Assembly: GCA_012519955.1 (NCBI GenBank)
Contig: JAAYPH010000049.1
Location: forward strand, 1-61,274
Origin: Candidatus Epulonipiscium sp.
GTDB lineage: Bacteria; Bacillota; Clostridia; Lachnospirales; Defluviitaleaceae
Reading direction: 5' to 3'
DNA length: 61,274 nt
In this document: piece after piece, positions 25,733 through 34,549 of the stretch
Numbering within the stretch: the stretch's first letter is position 1
Layout of the letters: every line of letters begins with the position of its first letter
Made by a program: the position numbers and the translations under genes
Notes under the pieces: generated by a model
What the model saw: only the letters and a program-made list of their open reading frames with translations
Told to the model about the DNA's origin: nothing
The model's database searches: none

Positions 25733-26890
25733 CTAAAGACTCATCTTTGTGTATAATTTATTGCTGCCATTTTCTATTCTGATAATAGCTACACCTTTAA
25801 CTGGGTTTCTATTTTCATCAAAAGTAATTGTTCCAGTAACAGATGTGATATTGGTTTCAGCTAAAGCTTTTACTACAGCTTCTTTATCTGTAGATCCTGC
25901 TTTTTCAATGGCTGCTGCTAAAATCTTCATTGCATCATATCCTAAAGCTGCGAAGCTCACAGGATCTTCATTATATTTTTCTTTATACACTTTTAAGAAG
26001 TTTTGAACTTCTTCTGCAGTATCGTCTGTTGAATAATGGTTACAGAAATATGCACCTTCAACAGCTTCAGGATTAACTCCAATTACTCCATCCCAACCAT
26101 CTGCACCAAGAAGTGTTGCAGTAATGCCAACTTCTTTTGCTTGTTGTGCAATAAGTCCTACTCTATTATAGTAATCAGGGATAAATAATACATCTGGAGA
26201 TTGACCTTTTACATTAGTAAGAACTGCTTTAAAGTCCTTGTCGTCTCCATTGTACCCTTCAAAGCTTACAACTTGTGCTCCAAAGTTTTGTGCAGCATCT
26301 CTGAATGCTTCTGCTACACCTACGGAATAATCGTCTGCAGTATTATAAATAACTGCTGCTTTAGCAGCTTTTAATTCTTCTACTGCAAATTTTGCCATAA
26401 CTTCCCCTTGATATGGGTCAATGAAACAAGCACGGAAAATATTTGGTCCCGCTGATGTTACTTCCAAAGCTGTAGCTGTTGGTGTAATCATTGGAATACC
26501 GTCTTTTGCTGCTAAAGGTGTAACTGTCATTGTTGGTTTACTTGTAACAGCCCCTAAAATTGCTTCAACCTTATCATTACTTGTTAATTTCTTGTATGCA
26601 TTTACTGCTTCTGTTGGATCTCCCTTATCGTCATAAGCCACATATTCGATTTGTTTTCCTAAGAGACCACCGTTTGCGTTAATTTCTTCAATCGCTAATT
26701 TTGCTCCGTTGTTAGCTGCTACTCCATAAACAGCCACATCTCCTGTTAGTGGTGCAATTCCACCAATTTTAATTACATCTGAACTTCCTGAATTCTGAGA
26801 ATTACTTCCTGCGTTTCCACAGCCTACAAGGCTAGAAAGCAAAACTCCTCCAACTAATACCATTGATATTAATTTTTTTGCTTTAATCAT
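25733..26890 (-). CDS. livK: Branched-chain amino acid binding lipoprotein LivK
   Basis: Extracellular substrate-binding lipoprotein (periplasmic-binding-protein type I fold) of the branched-chain amino acid importer. The signal peptide ends in the lipobox LVGC with C24 as the lipidated residue, followed by a Gly/Asn/Ser-rich linker. The mature domain starts with IKIGGIAPLTGDVAVYG and includes the ATSKPTMTVTP-like ligand loop region (VTSKPTMTVTPLAA). The 385-residue length is typical. It is the first gene of the liv operon and has a good promoter. Ligand preference (Leu/Ile/Val or another amino acid) cannot be fixed from sequence. Confidence 0.93.
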   Translation of the reverse strand: MIKAKKLISMVLVGGVLLSSLVGCGNAGSNSQNSGSSDVIKIGGIAPLTGDVAVYGVAANNGAKLAIEEINANGGLLGKQIEYVAYDDKGDPTEAVNAYKKLTSNDKVEAILGAVTSKPTMTVTPLAAKDGIPMITPTATALEVTSAGPNIFRACFIDPYQGEVMAKFAVEELKAAKAAVIYNTADDYSVGVAEAFRDAAQNFGAQVVSFEGYNGDDKDFKAVLTNVKGQSPDVLFIPDYYNRVGLIAQQAKEVGITATLLGADGWDGVIGVNPEAVEGAYFCNHYSTDDTAEEVQNFLKVYKEKYNEDPVSFAALGYDAMKILAAAIEKAGSTDKEAVVKALAETNITSVTGTITFDENRNPVKGVAIIRIENGSNKLYTKMSL

Positions 26891-26922
26891 ATTTCTCCTC
26901 CTTAATTGTTTAAGTGTTGTAT

Positions 26923-26946
26923 GAAATACTCATTAATATGTATTTC
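26923..26946 (-). promoter_or_regulatory. Candidate operator downstream of the livK promoter
   Basis: Inverted repeat GAAATAC (26923-26929) and GTATTTC (26940-26946) with a 10-base centre. It lies just after the expected transcript start of livK, a position where a bound repressor would block transcription. The regulator is unknown. Confidence 0.4.
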
Positions 26947-26966
26947 GTATGTTATTCATATATGAG

Positions 26967-26995
26967 ATTATATAACTAATAACTTGCAATTTCAA
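26967..26995 (-). promoter_or_regulatory. Sigma-A-type promoter of livKHMGF
   Basis: On the minus strand TTGAAA (26990-26995) and TATAAT (26967-26972) are separated by 17 bases, about 75 bases before the livK start. Confidence 0.65.
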
Positions 26996-27004
26996 GAATA
27001 ATTT

Positions 27005-27033
27005 TTGACAATTCAATATAAATCTTTTAATAT
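27005..27033 (+). promoter_or_regulatory. Sigma-A-type promoter of the YprB-like gene
   Basis: TTGACA (27005-27010) and TAATAT (27028-27033) with 17-base spacing, about 85 bases before the ATG at 27121. It is back to back with the liv promoter. Confidence 0.6.
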
Positions 27034-27120
27034 GCTAAAATGATGATGTAATATTGCATTAAAATAATCCTTATGTTAGATTAATAAGAACAAAACATCA
27101 GGAATAAAGAGGAGTCTCTT

Positions 27121-28227
27121 ATGATAGAAATATATAAACCCCTTTCCCATTCTTTAAATATACAATCGTATTTTCCTTTGTGTAAAAATGAAAATAGTAT
27201 CTTGTTTGATATTGAAACCACAGGATTTTCCCGCTCACAGTCACAGCTCTATTTAATCGGCTGTATTTATTTTAAAAATAATATCTGGATATTGCATCAA
27301 TTTTTTTCAGAGCACCCCGAAGATGAAATAGAATTACTTATGAATTTTTTTAGAATATGCGATTCATTCGAATATATAATTCATTTTAACGGCAATACAT
27401 TTGATATTCCCTATTTAGAAGAAAAAGCTTCTTTATTAAATATACCCTGTCCATTAAAAAAACTTGAATCCATAGACATTTTAAGAGATATCCGTCCTTT
27501 TCAAAATATCCTTGGCCTTGAAAACTGCAGGCTAAAAACCATAGAATCTTTTCTCAGAATCGATAGAAACGATCTTTATACTGGTGAAGAACTGATCGAT
27601 CAATATTATGATTACTGCAAAAATAAAAACGAATCTTTAAAAAATAATTTACTCCTTCATAATGAGGAAGATCTTTATGGTCTTATTAAAATATTGAAGA
27701 TATACGATTACATTTCTTTTTTCAGAAGGCTGAAAGATCCTCATTTTATTATTAATACTCAATACATAGGCATTGAAAAAAACAAACTTTTATTTTCCTT
27801 AGAAGCATCCCTGATTTCTCCCCTAACGCTTACAATAAAAAATGGAAATTGGACCTGTAAAATTTATGAGGAAAAGACAATCCTTGAATTTGAAATAGAA
27901 TTAATAAACACTACCTTATATCATTATTTCCAAAACTACAAAGAATACTATTATATTTCTGAACTGGATGAAGCAATTCATAAATCTGTCGCTTCTTTTT
28001 TGCCCAAAGAAAAGAGAAAGCCAGCTGCTGCTTCAAATTGTTATATTAAAAGAAAAGGGTTATTTCTTCAAATAATGAATGAAAAGATTCATTTGCCCAC
28101 TTTTAAAGAAAATATTAACTCTAAAGAAAAGTACATTCATATTGAACCTGATAAAGTTCTAGAAATAAAAGATGAATTCATCGAACTGGCAATTGGATTT
28201 TTTCAATCCATACTCCCTAAATATTAA
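27121..28227 (+). CDS. YprB-like DEDD-family 3'-5' exonuclease domain protein
   Basis: RNase H-like (DnaQ/DEDD) exonuclease-fold protein of the YprB group. Acidic motifs are visible in order: F-D30-I-E32-TTGFS, the NGNTFDIPYLEEK segment and the HNEEDLYGL segment near residue 178. These match the metal-binding acids of the superfamily. The 368-residue protein has a C-terminal region (about 205-365) with no recognised domain. The substrate, DNA or RNA, is unknown. The ATG follows AGGAG, and a strong bidirectional terminator follows the gene. Confidence 0.8.
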   Translation: MIEIYKPLSHSLNIQSYFPLCKNENSILFDIETTGFSRSQSQLYLIGCIYFKNNIWILHQFFSEHPEDEIELLMNFFRICDSFEYIIHFNGNTFDIPYLEEKASLLNIPCPLKKLESIDILRDIRPFQNILGLENCRLKTIESFLRIDRNDLYTGEELIDQYYDYCKNKNESLKNNLLLHNEEDLYGLIKILKIYDYISFFRRLKDPHFIINTQYIGIEKNKLLFSLEASLISPLTLTIKNGNWTCKIYEEKTILEFEIELINTTLYHYFQNYKEYYYISELDEAIHKSVASFLPKEKRKPAAASNCYIKRKGLFLQIMNEKIHLPTFKENINSKEKYIHIEPDKVLEIKDEFIELAIGFFQSILPKY

Positions 28228-28252
28228 AAGGCTCGTTTATACCGAGCCTTTT
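28226..28252. terminator. Bidirectional terminator between YprB-like and beta-CASP genes
   Basis: AAAAGGCTCG (28226-28235) pairs with CGAGCCTTTT (28243-28252) around a seven-base loop. It contains the stop of the beta-CASP gene. Confidence 0.9.
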
Positions 28253-29880
28253 AACATTAAATTGATTTGAAGAATCGAATTTTGGATTTCTTCGATTTCA
28301 GATTGAATGATCTTAATTTCTTCATCATCTTTACCATTTAATACATCTTGATTCAGTTGCTTAGTAAGGAAGTAAATTTCTTCTGAAAGCACATCCAGCT
28401 GCGCCAAAAGCTGCAAGCGAACAAAGTTTTCTTTTAGATGTTCTAATGGTTTTTGAGCTGTAATGCTATATGAAGTCAATTCATAGCTATCCCCTCTTTC
28501 AGGGATAATGGTTTCTATTTTAAATTGCTTTTTTAGAATTTTTGCGAAGGCATGTTGAGATTCCGGTTCTCCATGTACGATAAAAATCTTTTTAGGTTTA
28601 TTTTTAAAGCCCCTGACCCAATTTAGTAATCCTTGCTGATCCGCATGGCCCGAATAGCCTTCTATATTTTCAATTCTGGCATTAATAGAAATTTCTTCTC
28701 CAAAGATTTTTACTTTTTGCGCTCCGTCAAGAATACGTCTTCCTAAGGTTCCAGGAGCTTGATAACCTACAAATAGTATTGTACTGTTGCTCTTCCATAA
28801 ATTATGCTTCAAATGATGTTTTATTCTTCCTGCTTCGCACATTCCGCTGGCAGAAATGATGATCACCGGTTCTTGCTTTTCATTTAACAGTCTGGATTCA
28901 TCAGGAGTTCTTGTAAAAGTAAGGTTTGGAAAGTCTAAGGGATTATCTCCGTTTTCAATATATGCCCTTGCTTCTTCATCATAGCAGTCCAGATTTTTCC
29001 TAAATACTTCTGTTGCAGAAATTGCTAAAGGACTGTCTACGTATACAGGAACATGGGTAAGAAATTCCATATCATCTTTATATAATTCCCTATATTTATG
29101 AATTTCATAAATAATTTCCTGGGTTCTTCCAACTGCAAAGGACGGAATAACAACATTGCCACCCTGTGCAATTGTTTCCTCCATGATGTTGAGAAGATTC
29201 CTAACCTTATTTTCTTTTTCCTTATGAATCCTGTTCCCATAGGTGGATTCAATAATTAAATAATCTGCGCTTTCAATGATTTCTGGGTCCTTTAATAAGG
29301 GAATATCTTGATTCCCTAAATCCCCTGAAAAAACAATCTTTGTCTCAGAATTATTTTCATTGACCCAAATTTCTAAAATAGAAGAGCCTAAAATATGCCC
29401 TGCATCTGAAAATTTAATAGTGATATTGCCCTGTAAACAAACTTCCTGGTGATAGGATACCGGGCTAAAGAATTGTATGCAATCAAGAGCATCCTGGTAC
29501 GTATATAAAGGTTCGATAAGAGGTTTGCCGGCTCTTTGCCTTTTTCTATTTTTCCATTCCACTTCGGATTCCTGAATATATCCGCTGTCTGGAAGCATAA
29601 TAGCACACAAATCTGCAGTGGCTTTGGTACAAATAATTTTTCCTTTAAACCCATCCTTGCATAATTTAGGAATTCTGCCGCTATGATCAATATGTGCATG
29701 GGTCAATAGCAAATAATCGATTGAAGTGACGTCAAAAGGAAATTCTTCAAAGTTTAAGTCTTCTTCCTTATCATGTCCTTGAAACATTCCACAATCAATA
29801 AGGATGTTTTTGCCATTAGCCTGCATCCAATAGCATGAACCCGTTACAGTCTTAGCTCCCCCTAGAAAAGTTAGTTTCAT
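28237..29880 (-). CDS. MBL-fold beta-CASP ribonuclease-like protein
   Basis: Metallo-beta-lactamase fold nuclease of the beta-CASP group, related to RNA-processing enzymes such as CPSF73/Ysh1 and RNase J. The metal motif T-H61-A-H63-I-D65-H66 is intact, with DAGHILGS and SGDLG following. The beta-CASP part shows SFAVGRTQE and ISASGMCEAGRIKHHL, then GYSGHADQ and IFIVHGEP. At 547 residues it carries a C-terminal coiled-coil-like extension of about 70 residues (EIKIIQSEIEEIQNSI). RNA is the likely substrate but this is inferred. It is a single gene, convergent with the exonuclease-like gene. Confidence 0.85.
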   Translation of the reverse strand: MKLTFLGGAKTVTGSCYWMQANGKNILIDCGMFQGHDKEEDLNFEEFPFDVTSIDYLLLTHAHIDHSGRIPKLCKDGFKGKIICTKATADLCAIMLPDSGYIQESEVEWKNRKRQRAGKPLIEPLYTYQDALDCIQFFSPVSYHQEVCLQGNITIKFSDAGHILGSSILEIWVNENNSETKIVFSGDLGNQDIPLLKDPEIIESADYLIIESTYGNRIHKEKENKVRNLLNIMEETIAQGGNVVIPSFAVGRTQEIIYEIHKYRELYKDDMEFLTHVPVYVDSPLAISATEVFRKNLDCYDEEARAYIENGDNPLDFPNLTFTRTPDESRLLNEKQEPVIIISASGMCEAGRIKHHLKHNLWKSNSTILFVGYQAPGTLGRRILDGAQKVKIFGEEISINARIENIEGYSGHADQQGLLNWVRGFKNKPKKIFIVHGEPESQHAFAKILKKQFKIETIIPERGDSYELTSYSITAQKPLEHLKENFVRLQLLAQLDVLSEEIYFLTKQLNQDVLNGKDDEEIKIIQSEIEEIQNSILQINLMLKGSV

Positions 29881-30061
29881 AACATCCCCGCCCTTCTATA
29901 TTTCTATAAAAGCATCACTCGTTTGAATTGAATGACATATATTATTCTATATCTCAACAATTCGACTTTTTTCTCTATAAATCCTTCATAAAAAGAAAAA
30001 AACCTTCTCTTTTATTATCATATTCCTTCAAGGGACTGGGGATGAATATTTTTACAAAAAT

Positions 30062-30607
30062 CTATTTTTGCATCGAAATGACACGCTTATTCTTAACAAT
30101 GTAGTCTACTCCAGAGATAATCGTAAATATAACTGCCATCCACATTAAAACAATTTCAATTGTATCAAAAACTGGAAGAGAGATATCGAGTAAAAATAAC
30201 ATGATCATAAACATCTGGCTAATTGTTTTTATTTTCCCCCACCAACTTGCTGCAATGACTATTCCTTCAGACGCAGCGACCGTTCTAAAGCCAGTAATGG
30301 CTAGTTCACGGCTCAGAATAACAATTACAACCCATGCAGGTAAATCTCCTAACTCTACCAGACTGACTAAAGCCGACGTCACAAGGAGTTTATCTGCAAG
30401 AGGATCTAAAAACTTGCCTAAATTTGTAATCATATTTCTTGATCGTGCAATATATCCATCCAACATATCTGTAAGAGATGCCAATGCAAAAATAACCAAT
30501 GCAAGTATTCTTCTTTGAGGGTCAGGAATCCAATCTGTCAAAAGCACAGCTAAAAAGATAGGAATCATAATAATCCTTAAAAAAGTTAATTTATTCGCCA
30601 GATTCAT
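30062..30607 (-). CDS. pgsA: CDP-diacylglycerol-glycerol-3-phosphate 3-phosphatidyltransferase
   Basis: Membrane enzyme making phosphatidylglycerol phosphate, the committed step to phosphatidylglycerol and cardiolipin. The CDP-alcohol phosphotransferase signature is complete: D47-x2-D50-G51-x2-A54-R55-x8-G64-x3-D68-x3-D72. The 181-residue length and several membrane segments fit. The ATG lies inside the end of rimO, with which it overlaps by 17 bases, so translation is probably coupled. Confidence 0.95.
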   Translation of the reverse strand: MNLANKLTFLRIIMIPIFLAVLLTDWIPDPQRRILALVIFALASLTDMLDGYIARSRNMITNLGKFLDPLADKLLVTSALVSLVELGDLPAWVVIVILSRELAITGFRTVAASEGIVIAASWWGKIKTISQMFMIMLFLLDISLPVFDTIEIVLMWMAVIFTIISGVDYIVKNKRVISMQK

Positions 30608-31934
30608 CTACAATCCTCCCTACCAAATCATATTCATTTGCAGATGTTATAGAAGCTTTAATAAAATCTCCAGATAAAAGTTCTTCATCGGTATGAACAA
30701 ATACCATCCCATCAATTTCAGGTGCATCTCGATAGGTTCGTCCGCAGTACTCATTTTCTTCCGGAAGCTTTCCGTCTATGATTACTTCCAAAGTCTTTCC
30801 CACGAATTGTGCAGATTTTTCTTCACAAATAGCCTGTTGAAGTTTCATAATCTTATCTTTTCGAAGTTCTTTTATTTTCTTTGGAATCTGTCCCTTCAAT
30901 TTTGCAGCAGCAGTACCTTCTTCTTTAGAATATGTAAATACACCCAGTCTATCGAATTTCATATCGGTAACAAATTGTACTAAGTCCTCATATTCTTCAT
31001 CGGTTTCCCCAGGGAAGCCTACAATTAGAGTTGTTCTTAAGCAAACATCAGGAATCCTATTTCTCAATTTGTTTATAAGATGAATAAGCTCTTCCTTAGT
31101 GCTTCTTCTTCCCATCCGTTTCAGAATTGCAGTGTTTGCATGCTGTATAGGCATATCCAAATAGCTGCATACCTTTTCTTCCTCTGCTATAACATCTATG
31201 AGTTCATCTGTGATCTCTTCCGGATAACAGTACAATAAGCGAATCCACTTCAATTCCTCAATTTTGCATAACTCCCTTAGTAACTGTGGGAGTCTTTTTT
31301 CTCCATATAAATCAATTCCATATCTTGTTGTATCCTGAGCAACCAGAATTAATTCTCTTACTCCCTGGCTGACTAAAGTTTTCGCTTCACTAATGAGGCT
31401 TTCAATAGAACGACTTCTATACTTACCCCTAAGCTGTGGAATAATACAGTAAGTACATTTATTGTCACAGCCTTCTGCGATCTTTAAGTAAGCAAAATAT
31501 CCTGCAGTACTTAACACTCTTTGATAATCTTCTCTTATTGTTGTATTAATGTCGGAGAACTTTTGAATCTTTTTACCTTTCAAGATTTCTTCAACGACCT
31601 CAACAATACTTTCATATCCCGTAGTTCCAACGACTCCGTCTACCTCAGGAATTTCAGCTAAAATTTCATCCTTATATCGTTCTGCCATACATCCTGTTAC
31701 AATGAGGGCTTTGCAATTGCCAGTCTTCTTATACTGAGCCATTTCTAGTATATTTTCAATACTTTCCTCTTTTGCATCTTGTATAAAACAACAAGTATTT
31801 ACGACTATAACTTCCGCCTGACTTTCGTCAGATATCAGTGCAAATCCCGATTTTTGAAGTAAACCTAACATTACTTCGCTATCTACTAAATTCTTGTCAC
31901 ATCCTAATGAAACAAACGCTATTCTAATAGGCAA
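30591..31934 (-). CDS. rimO: Ribosomal protein uS12 methylthiotransferase RimO
   Basis: Radical-SAM methylthiotransferase that modifies an aspartate of ribosomal protein uS12. The MTTase N-domain begins SLGCDKNLVDSEVMLG with further cysteines in NTCCFIQDAKEES and TGCMAERY. The radical-SAM motif is EGCDNKCTYCIIPQLRG. A TRAM domain ends the 447-residue protein. SLGCDKNxVDSE is diagnostic of RimO rather than MiaB. The start is TTG at 31934 after AAGGAG. It lies 13 bases from folD. Confidence 0.95.
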   Translation of the reverse strand: MPIRIAFVSLGCDKNLVDSEVMLGLLQKSGFALISDESQAEVIVVNTCCFIQDAKEESIENILEMAQYKKTGNCKALIVTGCMAERYKDEILAEIPEVDGVVGTTGYESIVEVVEEILKGKKIQKFSDINTTIREDYQRVLSTAGYFAYLKIAEGCDNKCTYCIIPQLRGKYRSRSIESLISEAKTLVSQGVRELILVAQDTTRYGIDLYGEKRLPQLLRELCKIEELKWIRLLYCYPEEITDELIDVIAEEEKVCSYLDMPIQHANTAILKRMGRRSTKEELIHLINKLRNRIPDVCLRTTLIVGFPGETDEEYEDLVQFVTDMKFDRLGVFTYSKEEGTAAAKLKGQIPKKIKELRKDKIMKLQQAICEEKSAQFVGKTLEVIIDGKLPEENEYCGRTYRDAPEIDGMVFVHTDEELLSGDFIKASITSANEYDLVGRIVDESGE

Positions 31935-31947
31935 TTTAATCTCCTTT

Positions 31948-32799
31948 CTAGTTCTGCATCACTGCAGCCTTTACACAATTTTTCATCAACATTGCAATAG
32001 TCATAGGACCTACGCCTCCCGGCACAGGAGTAATCGCTGAAGCTTTATCTTTACATCCTTCAAAATCGATATCTCCACACAATTTACCATCTTCTAAACG
32101 ATTCACTCCTACGTCAATAAGTACCGAGCCTTCTTTTACCATATCCTCTTTAATAAACTGAGCTTTTCCTATAGCTGCAACCAATATGTCTGCTTCCTGG
32201 CATACTTTGGACAAATTCTTTGTACGAGAATGGCATGTTGTCACAGTCCCATTATTACCTAATAAAAGTTGAGATACCGGTTTCCCTACAATATTGCTTC
32301 TTCCTACAACAACACAGTTTTTACCTTCTATTTCTATATTCGTTCTTTTTATCAACTCTACAATTCCTGCCGGTGTACAGGGAAGAAATCCATCCGTTTT
32401 CCCGATTGAAACCAAACCCACATTGTATGGATGAAAGCAATCCACATCTTTTATTGGATCAATTGAAAGAAGTACTTTATTTTCATCTATGTGTTTTGGC
32501 AAAGGCAGCTGAACCAATATACCGTTGACTTCTTTTGTTTTATTTAAAACGTCTATAAGATTTAATAATTCTTCTTCTGTAGTCTCTTCCGGCAATTCGT
32601 AGGAAAAAGATTTAATGCCTATATATTCACATGCTTTTTTCTTATTATTAACATATACTTTGGATGCCGGATCGTTTCCAACTAATACAACAGCTAATCC
32701 TGGGAATATATTCTTTTGATTGAGTTCTTCCACTTCTTTTTTTAATTCATCCTTAATATCCTGTGATATTTTTTTCCCATCAATTATAATGGCACTCAT
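31948..32799 (-). CDS. folD: Methylene-THF dehydrogenase/cyclohydrolase FolD
   Basis: Bifunctional enzyme interconverting 5,10-methylene-THF, methenyl-THF and 10-formyl-THF. The catalytic YVNNKKK motif (Y49, K53) and the NADP-binding VVVGRSNIVGKPVSQLLL are present, as is the signature TPVPGGVGPMT near the C-terminus. With the ATG at 32799 (AGGAGGGG just upstream) it has 283 residues; a longer frame to 32850 overlaps fhs and lacks a site. It follows fhs by 10 bases, so the two one-carbon enzymes form an operon. Confidence 0.95.
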   Translation of the reverse strand: MSAIIIDGKKISQDIKDELKKEVEELNQKNIFPGLAVVLVGNDPASKVYVNNKKKACEYIGIKSFSYELPEETTEEELLNLIDVLNKTKEVNGILVQLPLPKHIDENKVLLSIDPIKDVDCFHPYNVGLVSIGKTDGFLPCTPAGIVELIKRTNIEIEGKNCVVVGRSNIVGKPVSQLLLGNNGTVTTCHSRTKNLSKVCQEADILVAAIGKAQFIKEDMVKEGSVLIDVGVNRLEDGKLCGDIDFEGCKDKASAITPVPGGVGPMTIAMLMKNCVKAAVMQN

Positions 32800-32809
32800 G
32801 TTACCCCTC

Positions 32810-34480
32810 CTAGAACAATCCAGTAATTTGTCCTTTTTCATTAACATCAATATTCATTGCCGCAGGATATTTAGGCAATCCCGGCATAATCATTACATCT
32901 CCCGTTAAGGCTACAATAAAGCCTGCACCGGCTGAAACTCTTAACTCCCTTACCGTAATTTCAAAGTCAGTTGGTCTTCCCAGTAAGCTTGGGTCATCCG
33001 ATAAGGAATACTGATTTTTCGCAATACATATGGGCATTTTATCCAAATTCATTTGAGCTATTTTTTCCATGTCTTTTTTAGCCTTGGAAGTAAACACAAC
33101 CCCTTTGGCACCATAAATCTTTCGGGCTATAGTTTCAATTTTTTCTACAATCGTTCTGTTGTTGTCATACAATACTTCAAATCTGGAAGACTTTGTCTCT
33201 AAAGTTTCAATTACCTTTTGAGCCAGTTCAAAACCGCCCTGTCCTCCTTTTTCCCATACTTTAGAAATAGCAAAAGCACAATCCATACTTTCGCATTGTT
33301 CTTTAACATAGGCAATTTCAGCGTCAGTATCAGTCACAAACTCGTTTAGTGTAACCACAATCGGCACTTGATACTGCTTGATATTTTCTATATGTTTTTT
33401 AAGATTATCAAAACCTTTTTTGAGGGCTTCTAAATTTTCAGTACCCAGCTCATTTTTTGGTATGCCTCCATTATATTTTAAGGCACGAATAGTAGCGACT
33501 AAAACGACTGCATCGGGATTTAATCCAGCAAAACGGCATTTGATATCAAAAAACTTCTCTGCCCCTAAATCTGCACCGAACCCTGCTTCTGTCACTACAA
33601 TATCAGCAAGCTTAAGCGCCATCTTTGTGGCTCTAATACTGTTGCAGCCATGAGCAATATTTGCAAACGGTCCTCCATGCATTAAAACAGGAGTATTTTC
33701 TAAGGTTTGAACCAAATTAGGTTTAATAGCATCCTTTAATAAAGCCGCCATAGCTCCGTTGGCTTTTAGATCTTCAGCAGTAACCGGTTCTCCGTTAAAA
33801 TTGTATGCTATTATTATTTTTCCTAATCTTCTCTTTAAATCCATTAAATCTTCCGCAAGACACAGGATCGCCATGACTTCCGATGCAACAGTAATCATAT
33901 AACCATCTTCCCTAGGCATGCCATGAGGCTTTCCGCCTAAGCCAACGATTATATTTCTTAATGCACGGTCATTCATGTCTACTGCTCTTTTCCAAAGAAT
34001 CTGCCTTGGATCAATTTGAAGTTCATTGCCTTGCTGAAGATGATTGTCGATCATTGCGGAAAGCAAATTATGGGCTGCAGAAATAGCATGGATATCTCCT
34101 GTAAAATGAAGATTGATGTCTTCCATAGGAACAACTTGAGCATATCCGCCTCCTGCTGCTCCACCTTTTACACCCATACAAGGCCCTAAAGATGGTTCTC
34201 TCAAAGCAACAATTGCCTTTTTGTTCATTTTACATAGGGCTTGTCCCAGACCTACTGAGGTAGTCGTTTTGCCTTCTCCGGCAGGAGTGGGGTTTATTGC
34301 TGTTACTAAAACAAGTTTTCCATCTTTTTTATCCTTTAGCTTGTCCCATAAGGTGTCAGATAATTTAGCCTTATATTTGCCATATAATTCTAAATCGTCA
34401 GCATCGATGTTGAGTTCAGCAGCAATCTCAGCGATAGGCTTCATTTGCGCTGCTTGAGCAATTTCAATGTCAGTTTTCAT
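32810..34480 (-). CDS. fhs: Formate-tetrahydrofolate ligase
   Basis: ATP-dependent activation of formate to 10-formyl-THF. The P-loop [11 protein letters not shown] is near 66-76 and the family stretches [22 protein letters not shown]-like ([14 protein letters not shown]) and FTGDIHAI follow. The 556-residue length is standard. The ATG at 34480 has GGGAGG eight bases upstream; six extra N-terminal residues in the longer frame are unlikely. Together with FolD it supplies one-carbon units for purines, and in acetogens serves the methyl branch of the Wood-Ljungdahl pathway. The rest of that pathway is not in this window. Confidence 0.96.
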   Translation of the reverse strand: MKTDIEIAQAAQMKPIAEIAAELNIDADDLELYGKYKAKLSDTLWDKLKDKKDGKLVLVTAINPTPAGEGKTTTSVGLGQALCKMNKKAIVALREPSLGPCMGVKGGAAGGGYAQVVPMEDINLHFTGDIHAISAAHNLLSAMIDNHLQQGNELQIDPRQILWKRAVDMNDRALRNIIVGLGGKPHGMPREDGYMITVASEVMAILCLAEDLMDLKRRLGKIIIAYNFNGEPVTAEDLKANGAMAALLKDAIKPNLVQTLENTPVLMHGGPFANIAHGCNSIRATKMALKLADIVVTEAGFGADLGAEKFFDIKCRFAGLNPDAVVLVATIRALKYNGGIPKNELGTENLEALKKGFDNLKKHIENIKQYQVPIVVTLNEFVTDTDAEIAYVKEQCESMDCAFAISKVWEKGGQGGFELAQKVIETLETKSSRFEVLYDNNRTIVEKIETIARKIYGAKGVVFTSKAKKDMEKIAQMNLDKMPICIAKNQYSLSDDPSLLGRPTDFEITVRELRVSAGAGFIVALTGDVMIMPGLPKYPAAMNIDVNEKGQITGLF

Positions 34481-34520
34481 ATCTAAATCCTCCCACAATT
34501 ACTAGAAATTATTTATTTGA

Positions 34521-34540
34521 AAACAGTTTTTGCTGTTTCT
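34521..34540 (-). terminator. Weak hairpin after ftsK/spoIIIE
   Basis: AAACAG and CTGTTT around a TTTTTG loop (34521-34538), followed by little T-rich sequence on the minus strand. It may be a weak terminator between the translocase and fhs. Confidence 0.35.
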
Positions 34541-34549
34541 TATACACTA

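Noticed and set aside
30000-30030. Hairpin of AAAGAGAAGG and TTCTTTTT after pgsA
   Set aside because: The possible pairing is short and A/T only, so I do not call it a terminator.
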